Positions 54,769 through 64,000 of a stretch of DNA of 64,000 nucleotides are shown one piece after another. The notes under the pieces were generated by a model. That model was not told where the DNA came from. It made no database searches and worked only from the letters and a program-made list of their open reading frames with translations. This DNA comes from Taudactylus pleione (Eukaryota; Chordata; Amphibia; Anura; Myobatrachidae): positions 7,057,501 through 7,121,500 of the forward strand of contig JAUIMM010000135.1 of assembly GCA_031769625.1 (NCBI GenBank), given 5' to 3'. The first letter of the stretch is position 1. Each line of letters opens with the position of its first letter. The position numbers and the translations under genes are program-made.

Positions 54769-54891
54769 GGTGGTGCATATACCATTATTGCAATCCTTCT
54801 TATTATGAATCTACTGGTGTTCTGTGTGTCCATATCTGTTTCTGTATATGGGGGCCGTGCTGTAGGACAGGTGCCAGCAAACGTCTCCCCG
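54769..54891 (+). CDS. MS4A-family gene, coding exon 5 (TM4)
   Basis: A 123-bp phase-0 exon with a long T/G-rich polypyrimidine tract ending TTTTTTCAG and a donor GTAAGG. It encodes 41 residues: GGAYTIIAILLIMNLLVF (start of TM4), then CVSISVSVYGGRAVGQ and PANVSP. MS4A TM4 exons have the same layout: a helix, then a short cysteine- or glycine-containing juxtamembrane segment. The preceding intron (41003-54768) is 13.8 kb and carries a minisatellite, palindromic elements and a solo-LTR-like block. Confidence 0.88.
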
Positions 54892-55714
54892 GTAAGGACA
54901 TGATGAGAGGAATGGTGGTTGTGGTTAGTGCTATATTGTCAGAATGCATTAGATACAATGTTAAGAGGAACGTCCACTGCATTATCCAAGACAGCAGGCA
55001 AGGTGGAGAGACAGTAGGAGAACTGCTCTTTGGTTACTATCTTTTCATAAATATACGTAGGTCAGCATAGTGATAGATTTTGGGGCACCCTTAGAAGGTT
55101 GAATTACAGTATTTTAAGCACCAGGATCTTTTCAGATTTCATAAATTGTTGCCCTACCAACTCTTACATGTCTATTCTAAAGGAGAACATGGCTAAGGGT
55201 CCATCATGTATTCATTTTGCACTGCTTAGTTTAGACATTTTTCTTATAATCTTGATGCACTTCTAATAGCCTCGGTCAATAACTGTGTCTATATGAATTG
55301 TACTTTCACTGTCAACCTCCTTTTGCAGTCATTTAAAGTGATGAACAAAAAGGTTCAGCACTTTAGATGGTATCACAGCTTTAGCTGTCTGTTTTCCTAA
55401 ATTAGTGTATTGGGGTAATTGTAACCTACTTTTGCTACAAAACTAAACATTCTCGCTTGTGAATTATATTTTAATATAGCATATAATATACAGATTTATG
55501 TCTTCCATCTAACAGAATAACCCTGATGTTCTTCTATACTCTCCACTTAAGCAACATTTTTAGTTTGACCCAATGATCAAAAATGTCTGTACTAAGTACT
55601 TGCACCAGAGCACATATACAATAATAAGGTGCCTTAGTGCTTTACCGTATACACTTATGTTCCACCAATCAGAATAATTTACACTATTTCTTTAGCAGCC
55701 TTAAGTGAATGAAC
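54892..55714. other. MS4A intron 5, first part
   Basis: Nothing recognised. Confidence 0.4.
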
Positions 55715-55717
55715 TAA

Positions 55718-55880
55718 GGGGTAGTTGTACTTAGACTTGGAAATAGATAAAGTACCAACCAATCAGCTCCTAACTGTCACATTACAGGCTGTGTTTGAAA
55801 AATAACAGTTATGAGCTGACTGGTTGGTACTTTATCTCTGTCTGCTTTATCTCTCTCCAAGGCTTAGTACATAGACCCCC
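55718..55880. mobile_element. Short palindromic MITE
   Basis: Arms 'gataaagtaccaaccaatca' and the inverted 'tggttggtactttatc'; ends GGGGTAGTTGTACTTAG and inverted GGGGGTCTATGTACTAAG. Related to 3998-4795. Confidence 0.6.
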
Positions 55881-55895
55881 AAACATACAGGTTAT

Positions 55896-56439
55896 GGGCT
55901 TGATTCAGAGCCACAAACTAAGAGGGCGTAAGAGCAGCCAGCTTGCTCCAGCTAGATTTACTACCTTATGCTTACACCAATATCCATAGGGCTATAGGAG
56001 GAAATCTGCACGGCCTAATGTTTTTGTGTTCTGCAGCCGCAACCATCATCAATACTTTAGCATTGCTTTTTACACCTGCAGCTCGCTGAGTGCAAGAGAT
56101 CTGTCAGAAACAGGTGTCCCTTTGCTGTACATTGAGACAGCATACCCCTTTGTTGTGCAGAAATGCCCATGTCACAAATGAAGAGATCTGATCATTAAAT
56201 GACCAACTCATAATCACAAAATGTATAAGTTTGCTACTTTGTATGAACAGTTTGCTAAATGTCACTATTTGCTACAGCTTAGAAGTGTCGGCAATGGCAC
56301 CACTACTCGCAGCCAGATCTTACTCCTTCTCACGGACTTTTGTACGCAGCCCTATACCTACAGAAACACTTACTTACGCTGCAAGGGAACTTGGCTCTAA
56401 TTGGATTGATGGAGCTACTTGCGATTCAGTATAAGGCCC
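55896..56439. mobile_element. Probable Harbinger-like MITE, 544 bp
   Basis: Left end GGGCTTGATTCAGAGCC and right end GATTCAGTATAAGGCCC; flanks TAT and TAC. It lies in intron 5, ending about 150 bp before the last exon. Confidence 0.4.
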
Positions 56440-56586
56440 TACAGTATATGTTTTGTCTGTTCATTTGTATGGTCAGGGTTCTCATATGAGTATTGATTTC
56501 ACATCATAATAGTCACAGTTTGGTATTTTTAGTTATTAATCATGACCATTTAATGACTTACAGTATTATCACTGTTACCATTGCAG

Positions 56587-56703
56587 GTATTTGTGATTCA
56601 GAATGAGTTTATGGGATTGACGCCTCCAAGCAACTCTTCAGTTCCCCAAGCACCACCTCCATATATGGTCCAAGCAGATGAATATGCCACAACAGAACAA
56701 TAA
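56587..56703 (+). CDS. MS4A-family gene, final coding exon (C-terminal tail)
   Basis: The acceptor ...ACCATTGCAG is followed by 38 codons and TAA at 56701-56703. The tail reads VFVIQNEFMGLTPPS... and then the proline-rich APPPYMVQADEY, a PPxY-type motif frequent in MS4A C-termini and a possible WW-domain ligand (inference). The stop codon is embedded in an AATAAA hexamer (56699-56704). A second AATAAA lies near 56951 inside a MITE and is better placed to serve as polyadenylation signal. With the other exons the predicted protein is about 282 residues, the normal MS4A size. Confidence 0.88.
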   Translation, partial: VFVIQNEFMGLTPPSNSSVPQAPPPYMVQADEYATTEQ

Positions 56704-56734
56704 AGGGATTTCTTCAATCAAACACCAAGGGGTA

Positions 56735-56990
56735 TTATTACTAATGTTCGATTTTGCTTTTGATTTTATGGTCGATTTAAATCGACTGAAATCGAATCAA
56801 ATCGACATTTGTTTTCACTGTCAAAATCCCACATTTACAAAGATTCGATTTTGAAATCGATTTCAAAATCGAATTTGATGGTGTTGGATTTTGACTAGTG
56901 GTTTATTTTATGGTTTTGAATGTCCCTTTTAATATCGAACTTCAAATCGAAAATAAAATCGAATTTCAGACTTCCTCATGTATTTCTGTT
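56735..56990. mobile_element. AT-rich palindromic MITE fragment
   Basis: Dense inverted 'aaatcgattt', 'gattcgattttgaaatcg' motifs. The left end GGGGTATTATTACTAATG is similar to the inverted right end of 62448-62726. It starts about 30 bp after the MS4A stop codon, so the gene's 3' UTR probably includes it. Confidence 0.5.
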
Positions 56991-57951
56991 GGTCCAAATA
57001 TACCAGAAGTAAATAAGTAGCAAAAAAAGGTTCCTAAAAACTAGAGATGTGCGGGTTCGGTTCTCAGAGAACTGGACCCCCCCGAACTTCCAGATTCTCG
57101 CCTCGGGTTTTCCCAACTAACTAAGAACTCAAAACAAGGCAAAACGTCATCTTCCCGCTATGGAATTCTCGCTGGTTTTGGATTCTATAAATGTCCTGGT
57201 GATCTGCACCATTTTCACTCTGGCTGTGGAGTGTGAAGCTAGCAGATGTGTGTAGTCAGTGTCACTAGTGTAGTTAGTTACTTACAACTTGTTAACTTAC
57301 TGTATTGTCCATTTGGGGTCTGGGGCTGAAGGCTGCTGCTGTGTTGTCCATAAAGGGGCTGGGGCTGCAGTTTATAAAGGGGGGCTTCAGTGGGTGCTGC
57401 AGCTGCTGTCACTTGTCCTGTCAATTAAGGGGCTGCTTCTGTGTTATACACAAGGGCTGCTGATGTGTAGTTGTCCTGTCTATCAAGTGGTGAGGGCTGC
57501 AGTCAATAAAGGGGTGCTGTGTTGTCCAGGGAAGGTGCTCTGTCAATCAGGGGTGCTCTTTCCCAGTGCAAAAAAAAATTAAATTGCATTTTCATTATTT
57601 TTGTGTGTGTGTGTATGTCAGCAACTTAGCTGCGCTATTATTATTAGTTGGTGACACTGCCGACCAGACCGCAGTTTATGGTGCACATATTTGTGACTCT
57701 GCACTTCAGGTGGTCTAGGTGCTTTGTTGTCCATAAAGATGGGGTGCTGTCTGTGTAGTTCATCAAGCGGCTGCTGCCTTGTTCAGGGATGCTCTTTCAC
57801 CAGTCTTAAAAAAAATATTTGTTCGGTGACACTGCCGGTCAGACTGTAGCATAAGTTTGTTGATATGGAGAATGATTAAATGGAATGAGAGCAGGAACCA
57901 TGCCAGTCTTGCAGCTGCTGCCAGCATCATGTTGATGATGCAAGGCCGTCA

Positions 57952-60260
57952 ATGTCATCTACAAAGGCCGATGCCCAAGGGCTTAAGTCAGGGCATTTAA
58001 AATCAAACAAGCAAAGTTTTACAGTGTTAAAGAAAAATAAAATAAAAGCTAAGTTAGCTGCAGGGAAACAAAAATTTGTCATTATGCCATTTACTACACA
58101 AAGTGGCAAGGAAAGGATAAGGCCTTGGCCTTAATTTATGACTGGTGGCTCTGCATCTTATGATGATGTAAGCCCTTCTCCCTGTAGAAGTGTTAAAAAA
58201 ATTAAACATCACTAAGGCTCATGAACCAACTGTGTGTTATCAGAAAAGTCACAGATCCCCTAGGAGAGTCCAAGTGTGTCCGTGGTTGCCATGTGTGAGC
58301 CTGACCTTTCTAATACTGTACTTGAAGAGCATTCTCCTTCCACCATTTGTGTGCCCTCTGCAAAAGTGGGGATGAGCTGTACAAGTCAACATGTTGACGT
58401 AGAATTGAGGATGCTTCTATGGAATTGCACTAGGAGGATGAGCAGGATATTTCTGTAGTTGGCACTAACAAGGATGATGAGGATGTTGATGATGAGGATG
58501 TTGATGCTGAGGATCTTGTTTGTGTAAATCAGGCAACAGTTTTCACCCATTGCATGAAAGTGTCCATTGTTATGCAGGGGCAAAAGACAAAAAATCTACT
58601 TCTCATGTGTAGAATTATTTCCACCCAAATCCGGAAAACAGTTGTCAAGCCATCTGTAATGTTTGCCAAGCAAGAGTTAGTAGAGGTAAGGACCTTAATT
58701 AGCTAGGAACCTCCTCCCTGTTATGTCACTTGCAGCGCATTCATCAAATTCCAAAGTCTTTGCAAAATTAAGAAACTTTGGCTAAAAATGTTACAATCAG
58801 TCCAGCATCACCTAGCTACTATTTCTCTATTGGAGATCCAAGTGCCTGCAGTCTCCACCACCAACACTTGCATCATTAACATCCTCAATTGTGATCTGAA
58901 ATAGTCCTGCTGCATCCAATTTCCTAAGCATGACTGACTCCTCTCCTATCCGTGAATCCTCAGAAAGATCCTTGAGTGCTACACCTGTTGCTGCTGCTGC
59001 TGTGAGTGGATCTTCATCCCAGAAGGGGACCAGGAAGAAGTCTACTTTTAGTAGTTTAACAAAACAATTGACTGTCAAACAATCCTTTGCAAGGGGGTAC
59101 AAGTATGACAGCAGTCACCCAGTTGCACAGTGGATTACTGACACCATAACAGCTATGCTGGTATTAGATGTGCATCTAGTATACATCAATAATGCAGTGG
59201 ATTTTAGACAGTTAATTGATGTCCTGTGTCCCTGCTACCATGTCCCTTCTAGATTCTACTTCACTAGAACAGCAATTCCTAGTCTGTACAAGGACATTAA
59301 AAAAAAACCTTATTAGTGTCCTCCGAAATGCTGTTGTGCCCACTGTCCACTTAACCACAAATATGTGGACAAGCGGTACAGGGCAAACTAAAGATTACAT
59401 AACTGTGACAGCTTACTGAGTAGGTGTATTGCCTCCAACAGTGCAAACAGCAACAGCAGCATCATCTAACAAATGCCAGATCATTCAGAGGCAGGCTACT
59501 CTCTGTATCACTGGTCTTACTAAGAGGCATACCGCTGACAACCTCTTAGAAAAACTCAGGGAAATCATTGTAAAATGACTTACCCCACTTGGACTCTCCT
59601 CTGGATTTGTGATTTCTGACAATGCCACCAATATTGTGAGAGCATTACATCTGGATGAATTGAAATGAAAAATTGACAGCTCAAGTGGCACGTGACCCGG
59701 CAGCATCTCCTCCTTCAGTTTCTGCAGCTGCCAGGAAAAAAACTACTACCCACTGCTGGTGATTCAGATCAGTCAGCAAAACCTAATAACATCTGGTTGG
59801 GTCTGATAGAACTGCCTACAATGAGAAACATGTCTAGCATGTCTTTGTCTGATACAGTCACCATTCAGAGACTGATGAATGATTATTTTAGGGATAGCAT
59901 CCATATAGGCATGTCAGACAGTCAGTTTCACTGCTGGCAGGAAAAGAGGCATTTTGAAGTCCCTTACACAAACTGGCTATGCTTTTACTTAAGTTGCCCA
60001 CACTACAATGTGTACTCTGAAAGAGTTTTCAGCGCAGCCGGGAACCTTGTCAGTGACCGGCGTAGGAGGTTACTTCCCCAAAATGTGGAAAAGATGATGT
60101 TCATCAAAATGAACTACACATTCTACGAGGAAGACCTTTATCAGCAATTGAGTAAAAAAATACAGAGGAGCCCGTAATGGTGGATTCCAGCAGGGACAAA
60201 TTAATATTGTGTGAAGAAGAGGATGTACACACTGATGGGGATGATGATGTTGATGAAGAT
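57952..60260 (+). pseudogene. hAT transposase pseudogene
   Basis: N-terminal piece SSTKADAQGLKSGHLKSN and MPFTTQSGKERIRP (57952-58134) matches the intact copy. The BED finger (58612-58760) is visible as AICNVCQARVSRGKDLN, then a TAG, then LLCHLQRIH. The catalytic part at 58930-59420 has VHLTTNMWTSGTGQTKDY with Asn in place of the first catalytic Asp. FVISDNATNIVRAL follows at 59606-59650. The region between it and the C-terminus is deleted. The hATC piece at 59692-60177 reads NVYSERVFSAAGNLVSDRR. Multiple stops and shifts; not functional. Confidence 0.88.
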
Positions 60261-61090
60261 GACGACGTCTGATCTTACATATGTTGGAAATGTGAAGCCA
60301 GTTTGTGTATGGGAGTTGTGTATATTGGTCACATACATACTGTATTTACATGATACATACAGTGTGTAAAGCAGGCTGAGGTAACCTGAAGCACACCACC
60401 TGTTATTGACAATTTACTTCCAGTAGGCCCAGCAAACATCACAGATGCTGGGAGTTCAACAGGCTGCTTTCCTCTGATGTAAACAGCAAGTATTGGTCCC
60501 ATTCTCCCTAACACAAGCTCCCTGAGTGCAAAGTAAAAGTCTGTTTACAGTATGTTCTAGCAGCACCTCCACAAGCAAGGCCACCTCATTTATATTAGAT
60601 ATATAAAAATTAAACAAACTCTATCAGATCAAATATGTATTTTAGGAACTGAAGAACTTGATCCTAGATTGATCATTCCAAATTCATTTTTTTAAGAACC
60701 AAAACATTAAAATAAATAAATTAAAAATACTAATCAATCCTTCTGTCCTTTTCCTGTCTTCAGTCCATAAACATATTCTAACTCCGTCAGGTCTCTGACC
60801 TAGTTAAGGAAAACATTCTTGGTTTTTAAACTTCCAGTGGTCGTACAGTTTATTAAACTGCCATCCTGTCTACCACCGCAAATGCCACTCTGTGCCATGT
60901 TGGAAGCTGAACTGCTACATGTTAGTGCCACTCACTGCTGTTTCTTAGCTGAGTCAGCCAGCTACTGTAGCTGGATGCAACCTTTTGGCCTAAACTAGAT
61001 GAAATCAATCTTGTGAGATGTTAGGTGGTCAAAATTGACTGGAAATGACTGGAAATAAATGTTATTGAGGTTAATAATACTGTATGAGCA
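60261..61090. other. hAT 3' non-coding region
   Basis: No gene. Mildly repetitive, leading to the 'ccaaaaccaaaacc' subterminal repeats at 61150-61260. Confidence 0.4.
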
Positions 61091-61282
61091 AAAACAGGCC
61101 CAAATGATGTGATTTTAGCTGTTTTTATGATTTTTTTTTTAGAAAAAAATACAGATCCAAGACCAAAACCTAAATACGCAAGGGCGATTTTGCAAAACCA
61201 AATCCAGATCCAAAACACGAGGATGTACAGATCCAAAACCAAAACCAAAACATGGGGATCGGCGCACATCCCTACTAAAATC

Positions 61283-62447
61283 CCTGGTAGACACCCTTGA
61301 AAAGTGAAAGTAAAAGGGAGTTTTGTAAATGAAGTCGTTTTTACAGCAGAGAGAGGGGTATTCAATTTAGAGTGAAAAGAGTTTGTTAGTCTAGGTTGTC
61401 TAGGTTGAGTGACTTTGTTATGGAAAGTCACATGGAAAAATGGTGAAATTAGAGCAAGAGAGGAGAAGAATGTGGAGGAGTTGGCTGTGGTTATGAAAAG
61501 GTCTTCTGTAGAGGAGAGGGAACCAGCACTTGCTGAAAGTATTCAGTAGGAGACAGGGGGCCAGGAATCTGAATCTGTGGAAGAGCCACAACCTGGCAAA
61601 ACAAAAAGAAATAACACAAATGTAACATACTGTATATTTACAAGTGCAACTAGCTGGTCACTTAAAATAAACAGGGGACTTGCCCAGAAATCATCCTTCT
61701 GGTATTTGTCCCACCTCGAACTTTGCAAAGAGGGACAAATTACTGAGGATGTAGGCATAGCGACACGAACCAGGATAGCCAGTTACAACACTCATGATTT
61801 TTTGTTTTGCATACCACCTACAGAATATGCACAATGACAATTAATGTAGAGGTGTGTAGTATTCCTGGGTGATCTCAGTCCAATGTGTGTGAAATCTATA
61901 GCTCCCAGGACATTAGGCATGCCTGACAGACTATAGAAAGCAACCTTTACATCATATCACTGTGACTCCTCGCTAGGAAAGCAGATGAATGTGTTGCAGA
62001 GGGGGGGGGGTCAGTGCATAACATGTGAGAGGTGACTGCTAAGGTAGGCTGAGAAATACCTATCACTCTCCCAGACACTGACTGGAATGAGCCAGTGGAG
62101 CAAAAATGCAAAGGACACAGCAGCTTGTGCAGGACTGATACGGCATGTGACCATGCAGTGTCTGACTAAAGCTGAGTCTTGATGAGGTCATACAGCATCA
62201 TAAGGTTGGAAAGGTTGAGGTAACATTTCTGTATGCATTGAGAGTTAACCGCCCACAGAAGAACCTAGGGCTGTGTAAGCTCTGTGGGACCTCAATAAGC
62301 TGCTGTTATTCCTCTGCTTCAGGCTCCTGGGTACTCTCAGTCAGGTGGTGATTTGTATATCACTGGAAAGTTGCCAGCATTGTATAAACTGGATTAGTCA
62401 TTATTCCTACAGCCACAGTGCAGCAGAATTCAGTTACAACCAATAGA
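61283..62447. other. Downstream flank, unannotated
   Basis: A + frame at 61577-61837 has no recognisable motif. Includes a G9 run at 62002. Nothing firm. Confidence 0.35.
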
Positions 62448-62726
62448 AGGGTGTTTAGAAGCTCAAATCCCCTGTTTGTTGTTAAGCTAATATTTTGGAG
62501 ATTTTGGGTTCGATTTTGTGTAAAATTTGTGTCACAATTTTCTCTATGTAAAAGTACCAATATTTTAGCAATATTCGATTTTGAACGGAATTTGGTTTTG
62601 TGTACAATTTTACATACGATTTTGCCTTTAGCAAATGTCTGATGTGCAAAATCAAATGACAATCGAATTCTTCAAATATACCACAAATCCAAAATCAAAT
62701 AAAATAAAGCTTTGATAACACCCCCA
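62448..62726. mobile_element. AT-rich MITE with GGGTGTT termini
   Basis: Left AAGGGTGTTTAGAAGCTC and inverted right GGGGGTGTTATCAAAGC; inner inverted 'ttcgattttg' and 'caaaatcaaa' motifs. Related to 56735-56990. Confidence 0.4.
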
Positions 62727-64000
62727 AGAATGATGACATTCAACAGTTATAACAAAATGGTTGTCACATTATTTATAAATCATATAACACAGCTATAACC
62801 AATTTAATCTAAAGGAATCAGGTGTTTACTTTGGTAGTCTAACTAGCACTTGGCTCATTTAACATAAAATATGCTTATTATAGAATAACGATGCTATTTG
62901 CATTCACTTAATGTAAGTATTTTATAATTTTCTACACAATCAGAAAACGTCATGCAACATACTCCATGTGTTAACATTTATTTCCAACAAAATGTATTTA
63001 TTCTCTATTTTCTAATAATTTATATATATACCTTATTCATTATTTTACAAAACAAAAAAGCATATTTGGAGAAATAAAAAAAACTGTTAGTAGTTTTAGT
63101 GGCCTATTTATCAATTTAGGGAAATTAGAAAGATTTGTTTACTGTGGCATTGGAAAAGGTGAGCAATGGATTATTTCTGTTCTCTAACGTTGGACCACCA
63201 CTCTCTGTGCTAAATAGGCTTCCCCAAGTAAAGACGCTATCACCAGAACCCAGGCAATGCCCGGCTGCCAATACTCGGCACTCCCTATCTCCAGTGAAAA
63301 CACCTGTTTTTACTGGAGATTGGGTTTTTCTGAGATTCATAAATAGACCTGTTACATCAATCTATATCATTCAAACCTGGGAAGAGGGGATATGGCAAAA
63401 CCTGAACACTTGTGAGATATTCAAAGATCTAGTAATAATTCTAATTTTTATTTGATAGGTAAAAGGTCCATTATGTGAAGGTTATAGCCTCTAATCAGAG
63501 AAAAATGATTAACTCAGGTGGAGGTGGGCCCCAGAGAGTATAATTTCAATTAATACACTGAAGAAGAAAAAAAGGGAACTCTCATCTTTTTGAGGGCACT
63601 CTTAATATAAAATTAAAACTTAGCTTTTAATATGGTATAATTTAAAATATAATGATATAAAAGGACATACTCATATAGAATAAGATAAAACATATATCAA
63701 TAAGTATATATGCAGGCAAAATATTAGTACAACAGCAAGAAGTATGAAAAAAAAATCATAGTGAGAATTCACAATTGTGTAAGCAGAAATTGAATGATTA
63801 ATAGGTTCTAATACTCAATATTGTTCAGCATCCTTATCAAATTTCTTCATCAACATCACTTAATTGTTGGATTGCTCCATGATTTTAGCATCCCTTGGGT
63901 TAGAGAACTCAATTTATTCACAAACCTGCTAATGGTAACCCTTAATGAGGGGATCAGATTGCCTATATACAACAATTATATAATGATAGTAACTCTATAT
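62727..64000. other. Downstream flank, AT-rich
   Basis: A short inverted pair 'ctccagtgaaaacacctg...tttttactggag' lies at 63290-63320. No gene or known element recognised. Confidence 0.4.

Larger units (their letters stand above)
57042..61274 (+). mobile_element. Degenerate hAT transposon, relative of 27797-33237
   Basis: Ends TAGAGATGTGCGGG and CGGCGCACATCCCTA. Target octamers CTAAAAAC (57034-57041) and CTAAAATC (61275-61282) match at 7 of 8. It encodes a broken transposase on the + strand clearly homologous to the intact one. Confidence 0.85.

Noticed and set aside
61577..61837. 86-codon frame on the + strand
   Set aside because: No motif, no splice context and no second exon nearby; chance frame.

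Overview
The window looks like intronic, repeat-swollen DNA from a large-genome vertebrate, most likely an anuran amphibian. The reasons are spliced exons with GT-AG borders, no bacterial-type gene organisation, Penelope-like, Tc1, hAT, Ty3/Gypsy and Harbinger-like elements side by side, and many TTAGGG-like degenerate blocks. Species cannot be told from the sequence alone.

One host gene runs through almost the whole window on the + strand: a four-transmembrane MS4A-family (membrane-spanning 4-domains A) gene. Its six coding exons are at 1005-1317, 34704-34814, 36398-36454, 40865-41002, 54769-54891 and 56587-56703. All junctions are phase 0 and together they encode about 282 codons. Exon 4 carries an in-frame TAA at 40874-40876, so as read here the gene is broken, or the base is an error or a null allele.

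Intron 1 (about 33 kb) is a nest of transposons. A Ty3/Gypsy-type LTR retrotransposon on the - strand spans 7071-33658 and has been blown apart by later arrivals. A 14.7-kb insertion with terminal inverted repeats (8259-22958) splits its RNase H. Three hairpin-rich MITEs sit in its internal region. An apparently intact 5.4-kb hAT transposon (27797-33237, 1037-codon transposase, perfect 8-bp target duplication) sits in one LTR. The 14.7-kb insertion itself holds a Tc1 element (9602-11242), a Penelope-like element with GIY-YIG endonuclease (11277-15649), a second Penelope-like element on the - strand (about 17360-19620), tandem-repeat arrays, tRNA-derived SINE-like copies and more hairpin MITEs.

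Introns 2-5 hold mostly small non-autonomous elements: a 2.4-kb giant palindrome (50919-53312), an inverted pair of pogo/Tigger-like MITEs (48508-49404), a 27-bp minisatellite (47366-47944), telomere-motif MITEs, and a pair of 47-bp inverted repeats 6.9 kb apart. Downstream of the gene lies a decayed cousin of the intact hAT element (57042-61274).

The most unusual structure is a family of 549-bp elements (5414-5962, 21414-21962, 23902-24450, and a 446-bp relative at 25025-25470). Each is a chain of about eleven consecutive, different, near-perfect hairpins. Each is flanked by its own 3-bp target duplication, and the stems change in base-paired fashion between copies. A second family (27163-27758, 46728-47324) shares the same termini, and 8779-9452 is a chimera of the two.
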